DNA of 64,000 nt from Phyllobacterium phragmitis (GCF_002980495.1 NZ_PVBR01000019.1:38691-102690); one strand, 5' to 3'; positions 49,663 to 59,986 are shown, counted from the first letter of the stretch. Translations and numbers: made by a program. Notes: a model not told the origin generated them from the sequence alone.

Positions 49663-49935
49663 TCAGCGCGCCTCGCTGCGGTCACGGCCGAGGAAACGGT
49701 CGCGGGATTCTGCCCATGCGGCGAGGCAGTCGGCGTCACTCGCCGCCGCCTCGCCGAGCTGCTGGCAACGGCGCAGGGTTTCGCGTAGCGGGTCGGCCGG
49801 CGGCTGGAGAGCCGGCGCGGCGGGCGGCACGGAAGGTTCGTCCTTCCGCGCCATGTCGATTGCGGTCGCCGTGACGGCGATGGCGATGGCGATGAACACC
49901 ACGGCCCCGAACCGGGCCAGCATCTTGCCGTCCAT
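49663..49935 (-). CDS. trbK: TrbK-like small membrane protein
   Basis: 90 residues: an N-terminal membrane helix (about 8-26), a Pro-rich stretch and the RCQQLGEAAASDADCLAAWAE segment with two cysteines, as in the alternative TrbK family between trbJ and trbL. In IncP plasmids TrbK mediates entry exclusion; this alternative form may do the same, but it has no lipobox cysteine. Confidence 0.85.
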   Translation of the reverse strand: MDGKMLARFGAVVFIAIAIAVTATAIDMARKDEPSVPPAAPALQPPADPLRETLRRCQQLGEAAASDADCLAAWAESRDRFLGRDRSEAR

Positions 49936-49948
49936 GGCGAGCCTCCCG

Positions 49949-50728
49949 TCAGTTGTTGCCGTTGAACATCTGCGCGTTGCCGGGCTGGTATCCGCTGCCC
50001 GGCGTCAGGAACCGTTCGCGCTGGATGCGGCCCTGTTCGGCGGCGGTCGCGCGCTCCGCTTCTGTCAGCGCATCGGCGCGGCCGTTTGCCGAGATGACCG
50101 CGATCAGGTCGGAAAGCTGGTGCGACTGGAGGGCGAGAAGCTGGTTGCCGGCCTGCGTCGCCTGCAATGCCCCGGTCGCGCCCTGACTCTGGCCGACCAG
50201 CGCGGCCATCTCGGCGCGGTTGCTGTCGATATTGCCGACCGCGCCCGCCTGCACGCGCATGGCGTCCTGCAAGCCGCCGACCGTGTTCTCCCAGCGGCTG
50301 CGCGCATCGGCGACAAGCTGTGCGTCGGTCGCCGAAAGCGAGACATTGCCATATTGCTGCTGGAACGCTTGGTCGATCTGGCCGACCTCAAATGCGATGT
50401 TCTGCGCCTGCCCGAGAAGCTGCTGCGTGCGCTGGACGCTCTGCTGAATCTGTTGGAGCGAGCTATGCGGCAGGCTCGCCAGATTGCGGGCCTGATTGAT
50501 GAGCATCTGCGCTTCGTTCTGGAGCGAGGTGATCTGGTTGTTGATCTGCTCCAGCGTGCGCGCGGCGGTGAGCAGGTTTTGCGCGTAGTTGGTCGGGTCA
50601 TAGACGATGCGGCCGAGACCGAATTGCGCATGGGCCGGGCTGCTCAGCATGGGAGACAGCGCGAGCGGCGCGGCAAGCATCGTCGCAGCCATGAAAATGG
50701 CGCGCGAGGGGGAACGACGAATGGTCAT
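49949..50728 (-). CDS. trbJ: TrbJ, VirB5-like protein
   Basis: 259 residues with a signal peptide ending SSPAHA and a long helical body (IVYDPTNYAQNLLTAARTLEQINNQI; LQNEAQMLINQARNLASLP). It is a probable minor pilus or channel-tip component. AAAGGAG precedes ATG 50,728; the longer upstream frame runs into trbE and is not the start. Confidence 0.92.
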   Translation of the reverse strand: MTIRRSPSRAIFMAATMLAAPLALSPMLSSPAHAQFGLGRIVYDPTNYAQNLLTAARTLEQINNQITSLQNEAQMLINQARNLASLPHSSLQQIQQSVQRTQQLLGQAQNIAFEVGQIDQAFQQQYGNVSLSATDAQLVADARSRWENTVGGLQDAMRVQAGAVGNIDSNRAEMAALVGQSQGATGALQATQAGNQLLALQSHQLSDLIAVISANGRADALTEAERATAAEQGRIQRERFLTPGSGYQPGNAQMFNGNN

Positions 50729-50730
50729 GG

Positions 50731-53181
50731 TTAGGACTCCTTTTCGGGCTGGGGGATGAGATTGGTAAGGTTGGGGATCAGGTCGGCCGCCCAATCGACG
50801 CCGCGATGACGCAGCCAGCCGGCAAGGAAGCCGTCGCGGCCGTGTCCGGCATGGATGCGCGCGATTTCGGTCTGGTCGGATTTGGAAGATGCGGCGCAGA
50901 GCGCGAGGCCGACTTCGGACAGGCCAAGCTCGAACAGGCGATTGCCCCTCCGGCTTTGGCAGTAATAATCCCGCTTGGGCGTGGCCCGTGCGAGGATTTC
51001 GATCTGCCTGTCATTGAGGCCGAAGCGGCGATAGATGGCCGTGATCTGCGGCTCGATGGCCCGCTCGTTGGGCAGCAAGAGCCGCGTCGGGCAGCTCTCG
51101 ATAATCGCGGGCGCGATGTTGCTGCCGTCAATGTCAGACAGGCTTTGCGTGGCGAAGATGACGGAAGCGTTTTTCTTCCTGAGCGTTTTCAGCCATTCGC
51201 GGAGTTGGCCGGCGAACCCCTCGTCGTCCAGCGCAAGCCAGCCCTCGTCAATGATGAGCAGCGTGGGCCCCCCGTCCAATCTGTCGGCGACGCGGTGAAA
51301 GAGGTAGGCGAGCACGGCCGGGGCCGCGCCGGTCCCGACAAGGCCCTCGATCTCGAACGCCTGCACGTCCGCCGATCCCAAGTGCTCTGTCTCGGCGTCG
51401 AGCAACCGGCCATAGGCACCGCCGACGCAGAACGGACGAAGCGCCTGTTTCAGATCGTTGGATTGCAGCAGGACCGCAAGGCCGGTGATGGTGCGTTCTT
51501 CGACCGGCGCGGAAGCGAGCGAAGTCAGCGCCGTCCAAAGGTGTTCCTTGACCTCGGGCGTGATCGCCAGCCCCTCGCGCATGAGGATGGCCGCAATCCA
51601 GTCCGCCGCCCATGCGCGTTCATAGGTATCGTGGATGCGGGCAAGCGGCTGGAGCGAGACGGCGCTATCTGCCCCTTCTGTCAGCCCGCCGCCAAGGTCG
51701 TGCCAGTCACCGCCCATGGCGAGCGACGCAGCGCGGATCGAACCGCCGAAGTCGAAGGCGAAAACCTGCGATCCCGCATAGCGCCGGAACTGCAAGGCCA
51801 TGAGGGCGAGCAGCACGCTCTTGCCCGCGCCCGTGGGGCCGACGACAAGGGTATGGCCAACGTCGCCGACATGGAGACTTAGCCGGAACGGGGTAGAGCC
51901 TTCGGTCCTAGCGTATAGCAATGGAGCGTCGCCGAAATGCTCGTCCCGTTCCGGCCCCGCCCACACCGCCGATAGCGGGATCATGTGGGCGAGATTCAAA
52001 GTGCTGATGGGCGGCTGACGGACATTCGCGTAGGCGTGTCCGGGCAGGCTGCCGAGCCAGGCATCGACGGCGTTGACGGTCTCGGCCATCGCGGTGAAGT
52101 CGCGGCCCTGAACGATTTTCTCGACCAGGCGCAGCTTCTCGTCGGCAAGGCGCGGGTCGGCATCCCAAACGGTGACGGTCGCCGTGACGTAGGCCATGCC
52201 CGCCACGTCCGCCCCAAGCTCCTGCAACGCCATGTCGGCGTCGAGCGCCTTGTTGGCGGCGTCGGTGTCCACAAGCGCGGACGCCTCGTTCGTCATGACC
52301 TCTTTCAGAATCGCCGCGATGCTCTTGCGCTTGGCGAACCACTGACGGCGGATGCGGGTCAGCAGCCGCGTGGCGTCGGTCTTGTCGAGCAGGATCGCCC
52401 GCGTGCTCCAGCGATATGGAAACGGCAGCCGGTTCATTTCGTCGAGCAGGCCCGGCGTCGTCGCGGTCGGGAATCCCACGATGGTCAGCACGCGCAGATG
52501 CGCGTCACCAAGGCGCGGCTCCAGCCCGCCGGTCAACGGCTGGTCGGCGAGCAGCGCGTCGAGGTGCATGGGCACCTCGGGCACGCGCACGCGATGCCGG
52601 TTGGTCGAGATGGTGGAATGGAGATAGGTCAGCGTCGCGCCATCATCCATCCAACGGCACTCGGGCATGAAGCCGTCGAGCAAGGCCAGCACGCGGTCGG
52701 TGCGGTCGATGAAGGCGCGCAGCAGCTCCCACGGGTCCACGCCGGTTTTCTCGCGGCCCTCGTAGAGCCATGTTTCGGCGCGCGCGGCTTCCTCGGCCGG
52801 GGGCAGCCAGAGGAAGGTCAGGAAACAGCTCGACACGAAATGCGCGTCCGCTTCCTCGAAACCGGCCTTGCGCTCGGCATCGACCAGCGCCGACGCGGGA
52901 TCGGGAAACATGCTGTCGGGATAGGTCGCCGCCTCGCTGCGCTGTGCCTCGACGAAAATACTCCAGCCGGAGCCGAGACGGCGCACGGCGTTGTTGATGC
53001 GGCCGGCGACGGCGACCAGCTCGGCCGCGACGGCGGAATCCAGATCGGGACCGCGAAACTTCGCCGTCCTCTGAAAACTCCCGTCCTTGTTCAAAACGAC
53101 GCCGGAGCCGACAAGCGCGGCCCATGGCAGATAGTCGGCGAGCCGGGTGGCGGTGCGGCGATATTCGGCAAGGTTCATCAT
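50731..53181 (-). CDS. trbE: TrbE, VirB4-like ATPase
   Basis: 816 residues. N-terminal CagE/TrbE domain and a C-terminal motor with Walker A VVGPTGAGKS (about 445) and Walker B LLIIDEGWLALDD (about 640), then FATQSLSDI. It energises pilus assembly and substrate transfer. Runs directly into trbJ with two bases between; starts 10 bases after trbD. Confidence 0.95.
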   Translation of the reverse strand: MMNLAEYRRTATRLADYLPWAALVGSGVVLNKDGSFQRTAKFRGPDLDSAVAAELVAVAGRINNAVRRLGSGWSIFVEAQRSEAATYPDSMFPDPASALVDAERKAGFEEADAHFVSSCFLTFLWLPPAEEAARAETWLYEGREKTGVDPWELLRAFIDRTDRVLALLDGFMPECRWMDDGATLTYLHSTISTNRHRVRVPEVPMHLDALLADQPLTGGLEPRLGDAHLRVLTIVGFPTATTPGLLDEMNRLPFPYRWSTRAILLDKTDATRLLTRIRRQWFAKRKSIAAILKEVMTNEASALVDTDAANKALDADMALQELGADVAGMAYVTATVTVWDADPRLADEKLRLVEKIVQGRDFTAMAETVNAVDAWLGSLPGHAYANVRQPPISTLNLAHMIPLSAVWAGPERDEHFGDAPLLYARTEGSTPFRLSLHVGDVGHTLVVGPTGAGKSVLLALMALQFRRYAGSQVFAFDFGGSIRAASLAMGGDWHDLGGGLTEGADSAVSLQPLARIHDTYERAWAADWIAAILMREGLAITPEVKEHLWTALTSLASAPVEERTITGLAVLLQSNDLKQALRPFCVGGAYGRLLDAETEHLGSADVQAFEIEGLVGTGAAPAVLAYLFHRVADRLDGGPTLLIIDEGWLALDDEGFAGQLREWLKTLRKKNASVIFATQSLSDIDGSNIAPAIIESCPTRLLLPNERAIEPQITAIYRRFGLNDRQIEILARATPKRDYYCQSRRGNRLFELGLSEVGLALCAASSKSDQTEIARIHAGHGRDGFLAGWLRHRGVDWAADLIPNLTNLIPQPEKES

Positions 53182-53191
53182 GGCCGCGCCC

Positions 53192-53473
53192 TCACACTGA
53201 CAGGAAAGCCGGGATGCGCAGATGCCGCCGCCCGACTTCGACGAACTGAGGATCGCGTTTCGCTGCCCATACGGCCGCGAAATGGCCGATGGCCCAGACG
53301 GCGATGCCGACCAGCCAGAGGCGCAGGCCGAGGCCCACGGCCCCGGCGAGCGTGCCGTTCATGATGGCGATGGAGCGCGGTGCGCCGCCGAGCAGGATAT
53401 GCTCGGTCAACGCCCGGTGGACCGGGATTGAAAATCCCGGCACCGCGTCGAGTTGTTCAAGGACGCCCGCCAT
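53192..53473 (-). CDS. trbD: TrbD, VirB3-like protein
   Basis: 93 residues: IPVHRALTEHILLGGAPRSIAIMNGTLAG start, two hydrophobic segments (about 35-70), and a short cytoplasmic end. Typical VirB3 layout, anchoring the VirB4-like ATPase. Its ATG shares one base with the trbC stop. Confidence 0.92.
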   Translation of the reverse strand: MAGVLEQLDAVPGFSIPVHRALTEHILLGGAPRSIAIMNGTLAGAVGLGLRLWLVGIAVWAIGHFAAVWAAKRDPQFVEVGRRHLRIPAFLSV

Positions 53474-53805
53474 CAGATGAGCGCCCCGCCGCCGAACGAG
53501 AAGAACGACAGGAAGAAGCTGGACGCGGCAAAGGCGATGGACAGGCCGAACACGATCTGGATCAGGCGACGGAAGCCGCCGCTGGTATCGCCGAACGCGA
53601 GGGTCAGGCCCGTCACGATGATGATGATGACGGCGATGATCTTGGCGACCGGCCCCTCAATGGACTGGAGGATGCTTTGGAGCGGTGCTTCCCACGGCAT
53701 CGACGAACCGGACGCATGGGCGGCCGGGGCGAGCATGAAGCTGATGGCAAGGGTGGATGCGGCGGTCGCGGCAGAGCGATAGCCGCGCGAAAGGGTGTGG
53801 ATCAT
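53473..53805 (-). CDS. trbC: TrbC, VirB2-like pilin
   Basis: 110 residues: a long signal region ending in AAHASGSSMPWE, then two hydrophobic helices separated by a short polar loop (IIAVIIIIVTGLTLAFGDTSGG; IVFGLSIAFAASSFF). This is the prepilin form of the conjugative pilus subunit. Four-base overlap with trbB. Confidence 0.92.
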   Translation of the reverse strand: MIHTLSRGYRSAATAASTLAISFMLAPAAHASGSSMPWEAPLQSILQSIEGPVAKIIAVIIIIVTGLTLAFGDTSGGFRRLIQIVFGLSIAFAASSFFLSFFSFGGGALI

Positions 53806-54782
53806 GAAGGGTCTCCTGTTCTGATGGTTGCGGGGGTGATGCGGTAGTCACCGTCCGGGCCGAGACCTTCGACGCGGGCGAGTTCGGCCAGCCGGCGCGC
53901 GGAACCGCGCCCGGAAAGGACGGCAACAAGGTCGATGGTCTCGGCGATCAGCGCGCGCGGGACGGTGACGACAGCCTCTTGAATGAGCTGTTCAAGGCGG
54001 CGCAGGGCACCGATGCCGGTGCCGGCATGGATGGTTCCGATCCCGCCCGGATGCCCCGTGCCCCATGCTTTCAGAAGGTCAAGGGCTTCCGATCCACGCA
54101 CTTCGCCGACAGGGATGCGGTCGGGGCGAAGGCGCAGCGAAGATCGCACCAGATCGGAGAGCGTCGCCACGCCGTCTTTCGTCCGCATGGCGACAAGGTT
54201 GGGCGCGGCGCATTGCAGCTCGCGCGTGTCCTCGATGATGACGACGCGATCCGCCGTCTTCGCCACCTCGGCGAGCAGCGCATTGGTCAGCGTGGTCTTG
54301 CCTGTGCTGGTACCGCCCGCGACGAGGATGTTTGCGCGGGAGGAAACTGCCGCGCGTAAAGTCGCGGCCTGATCGGCGGACATGATGCCCGCCGCTACAT
54401 AGTCGTCGAGCGTGAACACCGCGACGGCGGGCTTACGGATGGCAAAGGTCGGGGCGGCGACCACGGGCGGCAATAGACCTTCAAACCGCTCCCCGCTCTC
54501 GGGCAGCTCGGCCGAGACGCGCGGGCTGCGGGCATGAACCTCCGCGCCGACATGATGCGCGACCAGCCGCACGATGCGTTCGCCATCGGCGGCGGACAGG
54601 CGTTCGCCCGTGTCGGACAGCCCTTCGGACAGGCGGTCGATCCACAACCGACCGTCCGGGTTCAGCATCACCTCGACCACAGCCGGGTCTTCGAGCAGCC
54701 GGGCGATTGCGGGGCCGAGCGCGGTGCGCAACATGCGCGCGCCGCGCGCAATGGCTTCCGGTCTTTGGTGGTTGGTGGTCAT
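53802..54782 (-). CDS. trbB: TrbB, VirB11-like ATPase
   Basis: 326 residues with Walker [15 protein letters not shown] (about 155), Asp box [12 protein letters not shown], His box [14 protein letters not shown]. Hexameric traffic ATPase that switches the system between pilus building and DNA export. First gene of the trb run B-C-D-E-J-K-L-F-G-I. A 145-base gap separates it from the CopG-like gene, the likely site of a promoter. Confidence 0.94.
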   Translation of the reverse strand: MTTNHQRPEAIARGARMLRTALGPAIARLLEDPAVVEVMLNPDGRLWIDRLSEGLSDTGERLSAADGERIVRLVAHHVGAEVHARSPRVSAELPESGERFEGLLPPVVAAPTFAIRKPAVAVFTLDDYVAAGIMSADQAATLRAAVSSRANILVAGGTSTGKTTLTNALLAEVAKTADRVVIIEDTRELQCAAPNLVAMRTKDGVATLSDLVRSSLRLRPDRIPVGEVRGSEALDLLKAWGTGHPGGIGTIHAGTGIGALRRLEQLIQEAVVTVPRALIAETIDLVAVLSGRGSARRLAELARVEGLGPDGDYRITPATIRTGDPS

Positions 54783-54927
54783 GTCGGCCCCGTTTCTTCA
54801 TGGGGCGCGACAGGCGATCCCCGGATCGGGTCGATTAAGAAAGCCCGGAATTGGGCTGGTTCAACAAGTATCTAGCTCTGTGCGGTGATCGGCGGCGAAC
54901 GGCGGTAAATAGGATGGGTCCGAATAC

Positions 54928-55407
54928 TCATTCTTGATCGCCGTTGCTCTCGGACTCGTCCGGCAACGGATCGTCGGGAAGTGAGTCGAGGTCACGCGAC
55001 AGCTCCTTGAGGAACCTGTCGCCGGTCGCCAGACGCCGGCCGAGATTTTGCATGAAGCCCTCGAACCGCTCCGCGCCTTTGGCACGGGCTGCGGATTGTG
55101 CGGCTCCCGTAAGCGGCGGCGTGATGGTCATCCAGAAATGGATGAACTGCGCGACCGTCTCGCCGAGGACGGCGAGATCTAGGTCGAGCGTGTCGATCTG
55201 GCGGCCGAGCTTGTCCAAGCGGCGCGACATGGCGGCTTCAAGCTGATCGTCGGCATCGCCGGACAGGTAGGACATGACCGCCGCCTCCACGATGGCGGAT
55301 TTCGAGACATTGCGGCGCAGAGCCACCGAACGGCGCAGCGCCATCGCCTCGATCTGCGGAATGAGCGCGGGGTCGAAATAGATATTCAGGCGGGTGCGTG
55401 TGGTCAT
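54928..55407 (-). CDS. CopG/ribbon-helix-helix-like protein next to traG
   Basis: 159 residues. The first 50 residues have an RHH appearance (MTTRTRLNIYFDPALIPQIEAMALRR, then VSKSAIVEAAVMSYLSG). The rest is a helical domain with one hydrophobic stretch (VAQFIHFWMTITPPL), ending in an acidic tail. CopG-like proteins regularly sit between trbB and traG and may repress transfer genes. I prefer ATG 55,407 (GAGG upstream); an upstream ATG 30 bases earlier overlaps traG. Confidence 0.82.
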   Translation of the reverse strand: MTTRTRLNIYFDPALIPQIEAMALRRSVALRRNVSKSAIVEAAVMSYLSGDADDQLEAAMSRRLDKLGRQIDTLDLDLAVLGETVAQFIHFWMTITPPLTGAAQSAARAKGAERFEGFMQNLGRRLATGDRFLKELSRDLDSLPDDPLPDESESNGDQE

Positions 55408-55417
55408 GGGCGTGTCC

Positions 55418-57406
55418 TCAAAGCTCGATTCCATCATCGGGGTTCATGGCGACCTGCCGCGCGACCATCCTCATGCGCTGGCGCATGGCGCGGGCCTTGG
55501 CCGCGTCAACGTCCGGCTCGTCGTCCAGAAACTCGAACTCCTGTTCGGGCGCTGGCGGCGGGGCGGCGATTGCCTCATGCTCGGGCAATTCCGGCTCGCG
55601 GCGGATGCCGGCATTGGCCGGATCGCCCTCGGTCCCGTCTGCCGCGTCGGTCGCGGAACGGCTTTCCGCCGCGACCACGCGGCCGGACCAATCATCGGCG
55701 GATGGGCTGGGTGCCAGCGGAGCGGCGACCAGATCGGGCGGGGTCAGGATGCGTTCCTGAAACCGCGCATCCTCGAAATAGCGGGCCTTGGTCGCGCGGA
55801 TCGGCGGCGTGCCCGCAACCATCACGATTTCATCGGTGGGCGGAAGCTGCATGATTTCGCCCGGCGTCAGCAGCGGCCGGGCCGTCTCCTGCCGCGATAC
55901 CATCAAATGCCCGAGCCACGGCGCGAGGCGGTGCCCTGCGTAGTTGGTGGAGTCGCGTAGCTCGGTCGCGGTGCCTAATGCGTCTGAAACACGCTTCGCC
56001 GTCCTTTCGTCGTTCGTGGCGAAGCTGACGCGGACATGACAGTTGTCGAGGATCGCGTTGTTCGGGCCATAGGCGCGCTCGATCTGGTTGAGGCTCTGCG
56101 CAATCAAAAAGCCTTTGAGGCCGTAGCCCGCCATGAAAGCCAAGGCGGACTCGAAAAAATCTAATCTGCCGAGCGCCGGAAACTCGTCCAGCATCAACAG
56201 CAGCCGATGGCGCGTGCCGGAGGTGGTCAATTCCTCGGTCAACCGCCTGCCGATCTGGTTGAGGATCAGGCGGATAAGCGGCTTGGTGCGGTTTATGTCG
56301 GACGGCGGCACGACCAGATAGAGCGTGACGGGCTGGCGGCTGCCGACCAGATCGGCAATGCGCCAGTCGCAGCGCGCCGTGACGCGCGCTACCACGGGAT
56401 CGCGGTAGAGGCCGAGAAACGACATGGCGGTGCTCAACACGCCCGACCGTTCGTTCTCGGATTTGTTCAACAGCTCGCGGGCCGACGACGCGATGACGGG
56501 ATGAACGCCAGCCTCGCCGAGATGCGGCGTGTCCATCATGGCGCGCAAGGTTGCCTCGACCGGGCGGCGCGGATCGGACAGGAAGTTGGCGACGCCCGCC
56601 AAGGTCTTGTCCTTCTCCGCATAGAGAACATGCAGGATCGCGCCGACCAGCAAGCTATGGCTGGTCTTTTCCCAATGATTGCGTTTGTCGAGGCTGCCTT
56701 CCGGGTCCACCAGAATATCCGCGATGTTCTGCACGTCGCGGACTTCCCATTCGCCTTGCCGGACTTCGAGCAGCGGATTGTAGGCGGACGATCTGGCGTT
56801 CGTGGGATCGAACAGCAGCACACGGCCATGCTTCGCGCGAAAGCCCGCTGTCAGCGTCCAATTCTCGCCTTTGATGTCGTGGACGATGGCGGAAGCCGGC
56901 CATGTCAGCAGCGTCGGGACCACCAGCCCGACGCCCTTGCCGCTGCGCGTCGGGGCGAAGCATAGGACATGCTCGGGGCCACCATGGCGCAGATAGTCCC
57001 GGTCGTATCGCCCGAGCAGGACGCCATCGGGGCCGAGCAATCCGGCAGCGCGGATTTCCTTGTCTTCGGCCCATCGCGCGGAGCCGTATGTGGCGACGTT
57101 GCGCGCCTCCCGCGCCCGGATGATCGACATGAGGATGGCGGCGGCGATGGCGATAAAGCCGCCCGATACTGCGATGATGCCGCCCTCGACGAAGATCGCG
57201 GGCGCGTAGGCGTCGAACGAGAACCACCACCAGAAGAAGGCCGGCGGATAATAGACCGGCAGGCCCGCCAGCTCGAACCATGGTGCTCCAAGCTGCGGCT
57301 GGAAGCCGAGACGAAAAGCAACCCATTGCGTCGCCGCCCACGTCATCACCAGAACGATGGTGAAGACGACAGCGATCTGACCCCAAAGGATTCGGCCTCC
57401 GCGCAA
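55418..57406 (-). CDS. traG: TraG, VirD4-type coupling protein
   Basis: 662 residues: two N-terminal membrane segments (about 9-30 and 69-95), Walker A APTRSGKGVG (151-160), Walker B LLLMLDEFPALGRLD, and FLIAQSLNQIERAYG. A Pro/Glu-rich tail follows the ATPase. It recruits the relaxase-DNA complex to the mating channel. The start is TTG 57,406 with GGAG eight bases upstream; there is no in-frame ATG nearby. Confidence 0.95.
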   Translation of the reverse strand: MRGGRILWGQIAVVFTIVLVMTWAATQWVAFRLGFQPQLGAPWFELAGLPVYYPPAFFWWWFSFDAYAPAIFVEGGIIAVSGGFIAIAAAILMSIIRAREARNVATYGSARWAEDKEIRAAGLLGPDGVLLGRYDRDYLRHGGPEHVLCFAPTRSGKGVGLVVPTLLTWPASAIVHDIKGENWTLTAGFRAKHGRVLLFDPTNARSSAYNPLLEVRQGEWEVRDVQNIADILVDPEGSLDKRNHWEKTSHSLLVGAILHVLYAEKDKTLAGVANFLSDPRRPVEATLRAMMDTPHLGEAGVHPVIASSARELLNKSENERSGVLSTAMSFLGLYRDPVVARVTARCDWRIADLVGSRQPVTLYLVVPPSDINRTKPLIRLILNQIGRRLTEELTTSGTRHRLLLMLDEFPALGRLDFFESALAFMAGYGLKGFLIAQSLNQIERAYGPNNAILDNCHVRVSFATNDERTAKRVSDALGTATELRDSTNYAGHRLAPWLGHLMVSRQETARPLLTPGEIMQLPPTDEIVMVAGTPPIRATKARYFEDARFQERILTPPDLVAAPLAPSPSADDWSGRVVAAESRSATDAADGTEGDPANAGIRREPELPEHEAIAAPPPAPEQEFEFLDDEPDVDAAKARAMRQRMRMVARQVAMNPDDGIEL

Positions 57407-57536
57407 TGCAGGCTCCAGTCGGCAAAAGAGACGGAGCCGATCAGAGAGTAGGCAAAATCGGGATAGGCAACAGGAAAGCGGTTGCTGGAGGGCTGCCGGA
57501 TACTATCGGCGGCAAATAGGACGGATTCCCTTCACG

Positions 57537-58529
57537 CTATCCGGCCGAGTGGTCGCCGTCGCGCAACTGGCCGGACGAATCGCCCCAACGGTTCATCCGG
57601 CCTGCAAGGTTGAGCAGGTTGCGGAGCGCGGCGCTGCGATTGAACGGCGACCAGACAGCGGTAAAGGCAACCGGCTCTGGTTCATCCGCAAAAGGTAGGA
57701 AGACGATTCCGGTCGTCGGCAGCAGCGCCGTGGCCGCGCCGACGATGGTTATGCCGAAGCCCTGTCCTACCATGGACAGCATTGTTCCACGCTCCACGTC
57801 GAAGCGCAGGATCGACGGCGCGGGCCAGCGTCCGGCATGGCGCAGCACGATATGGTCATGAACCTGCGGGCCAGTGCCGCCATAGCGGACAAGGAAGGTC
57901 TCGCCGGCCAGATCGGTCCATGTGATTGCCGACTGCCCGGCAAGGCGATGTTGTTCCGGCAGCACCGCCACCAGCGGTTCGGTCCAGATCGGGCGAGTAT
58001 GGCAGTCGGGCAGATCGGGCGTGCCGGCGACAAACGCCACGTCCAGCCGGTCGGCGCGAAGCTGCATGACCGCATCGCGGGCCGTTCCTTCGGTCATCTC
58101 GACCTCGATGCCGGGATGGTCTTCCCGGTATTGCGCGATCAGATCGGCAAGGAAGCTGCCGGGGATCAGGGCATGGATGCCGATGCGCAGGCGTCCCCAT
58201 TTCCCGGCCGCCGTCATGCTTGCGGTCTTCACCGCATGGTCAAGCTGATCGACGCCGGCAGCTATCCGCTCGACGAAGTGGCGTCCGGCCTCGGTCAGTC
58301 GCACGCCCCGAGCATGACGCTCGAACAGGAGGACGCCAAGGTCTTCCTCCAGCGCCTTCACGCGGGCGCTGACGCTGGATTGCGCCACGCCGAGCGCGCT
58401 GGCGGCGTGGCGGAAGTTCAGATACTCGGCGACGGCGAGCGTCTGAATCAGTGACGCCAGGGGAATGCGACCGCCGAGGATTTGAGACGATCTATCCGGT
58501 TGCGCATTTTTCAGACGCCGCCGTCGCAT
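57537..58529 (-). CDS. LysR-family transcriptional regulator
   Basis: 330 residues. N-terminal winged helix (LQ-like IQTLAVAEYLNFRHAASALGVAQSS) and LysR substrate-binding domain (GRLRIGIHALIPGSFLADL onward). Its ligand is unknown. It starts 9 bases after the MFS exporter gene stops on the same strand and could be co-transcribed. LysR genes beside traG recur in trb-type elements, so it may belong to the transfer backbone rather than the cargo. Confidence 0.9.
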   Translation of the reverse strand: MRRRRLKNAQPDRSSQILGGRIPLASLIQTLAVAEYLNFRHAASALGVAQSSVSARVKALEEDLGVLLFERHARGVRLTEAGRHFVERIAAGVDQLDHAVKTASMTAAGKWGRLRIGIHALIPGSFLADLIAQYREDHPGIEVEMTEGTARDAVMQLRADRLDVAFVAGTPDLPDCHTRPIWTEPLVAVLPEQHRLAGQSAITWTDLAGETFLVRYGGTGPQVHDHIVLRHAGRWPAPSILRFDVERGTMLSMVGQGFGITIVGAATALLPTTGIVFLPFADEPEPVAFTAVWSPFNRSAALRNLLNLAGRMNRWGDSSGQLRDGDHSAG

Positions 58530-58538
58530 AGCGGTTCG

Positions 58539-59960
58539 CTACTCTCTCGTTGCCACGCCAGCAGCGAAGATGCCCAATAGGGTCAGAAGCGCGATGCCGA
58601 GCGTAACATAGCGTGCGGAATCCACCGCAGATTCTCCGCCTGCCGCCATCAGCGTGCCGGCGAGTGCGGACGTGATCGAGAAAGCTATAAGCTGTGTGAT
58701 GGTGATCGCAGCAGCAGCCTTGCCTCCTTCGGCGGGATCATGTGTGCTGCTCATCGCTGCAACACCTAACAGCGGCCACGCCAGTCCGATGCCGACGCCG
58801 GCAAGCGCGAGGACGGCCGCCCAAATCAGCACCATCGCAATATCGGCACCGGAGACTTGTAGAAGCCCATAAGCGATCAGCCCAGCCGTCAGTAGCAGTG
58901 GGCCGACGCGGATGGCCCGGCGGCGGCCGCTCTCACTCTTGACCGACACCACGAAAAGCTGAGCAATGACCCACGCCAACGATAAGACCGCGCCGAGAAA
59001 TCCTGCGATCAGCGGGGAGAGGCCCGCCAGTTGCTGGCCGAACAGCGGAATGAAGTTCTCCACCATCACGCCCGCGCTCAGGGCTGCAACCGTGAGATAA
59101 ACCCATTTCAGGGAGTTGCCACGCCGATAGGTGATGTGGGGAAGGATGGTTTCCTTGGACCGCCGCTCCACGACGACGAACAACCAGAGCAGCACGAGGC
59201 CGATTCCGACCATTGCCAGCGTTGGCCAGCCTATGGGCACGATGGCGCTGAGGCTGATAGCGATGGTGGCAAGGACAAGCGGAATGAGAGAGGCAACGGG
59301 AACGGGCGAACGATGTCCCGAGCCGGCCATGCGGCCGAACGCGCGCTGCGCGATGATTCCGAACAGCAGCGACACCACCGCTAGCGCACCGTAGGACCAG
59401 CGCCAGAGGCCGAGTTCTGCGAACACGCCACCTAGCGCCGGCCCGAACAGCGTCCCCAAACCCCACATGGCCGACACGACGCCGGTTGCCCGTGCCCAAT
59501 GGCGTTCGGGGAGTGCGGCGCGGATAACCGCATAGCCGAGGCCGGCAAGCAGACCGCCGCCGAGCCCTTGCACCACCCGGCCGACGATCAGCAGTTCCAT
59601 CGTCGGACTTGCAGCATTGGCCGCTGCGCCCAGCGCGAAGACGACGAACGCCGCAACATAGGCAAGAGCCGGCCCCTTCCAGTCGAGGATACGGCTGACG
59701 AATAGCGAGGCCACGATTGCCGAGATGACGAAGGCAGTCGTCACCCACGCATAATATTGCTGCCCGCCAATATCCGCGACGATGGAGGGCATCAGCGCGG
59801 CGGTGAAATAGAGGTTCATCGCATAGAGCAGGACGCCGCTCGCCATGACCACAACGATGGCGAGATGACGGCCGGACAGGAGATCGGACCACCCGTCCAG
59901 ATGCGCCGCAGGCGCGTTTGCGGGATCGGCCGGGCTGGCCGGAGTTGGTGAGCTATTCAT
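58539..59960 (-). CDS. MFS transporter, probable drug exporter
   Basis: 473 residues with about 14 hydrophobic segments. MFS signatures: RILDWKGPALAYVAAF in the first loop and GRVVQGLGGGLLAGLGYAVI in helix 5 (the antiporter-type motif). The two long halves and large number of helices suggest a DHA2-type exporter. It is flanked by a DoxX-like gene upstream on the same strand and a divergent TetR repressor, the usual arrangement of an inducible efflux cassette. The substrate cannot be deduced. Confidence 0.88.
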   Translation of the reverse strand: MNSSPTPASPADPANAPAAHLDGWSDLLSGRHLAIVVVMASGVLLYAMNLYFTAALMPSIVADIGGQQYYAWVTTAFVISAIVASLFVSRILDWKGPALAYVAAFVVFALGAAANAASPTMELLIVGRVVQGLGGGLLAGLGYAVIRAALPERHWARATGVVSAMWGLGTLFGPALGGVFAELGLWRWSYGALAVVSLLFGIIAQRAFGRMAGSGHRSPVPVASLIPLVLATIAISLSAIVPIGWPTLAMVGIGLVLLWLFVVVERRSKETILPHITYRRGNSLKWVYLTVAALSAGVMVENFIPLFGQQLAGLSPLIAGFLGAVLSLAWVIAQLFVVSVKSESGRRRAIRVGPLLLTAGLIAYGLLQVSGADIAMVLIWAAVLALAGVGIGLAWPLLGVAAMSSTHDPAEGGKAAAAITITQLIAFSITSALAGTLMAAGGESAVDSARYVTLGIALLTLLGIFAAGVATRE

Positions 59961-59986
59961 CGACGGTACTCCGAAACGGGTGAAGT

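Noticed and set aside
49853..50734. 293-codon plus-strand ORF opposite trbK/trbJ
   Set aside because: Antisense to well-supported trb genes with continuous overlaps; no motif.
51985..53364. 459-codon plus-strand ORF opposite trbE
   Set aside because: Antisense to the Walker-motif-bearing trbE; Arg/His/Gly-rich without domains.
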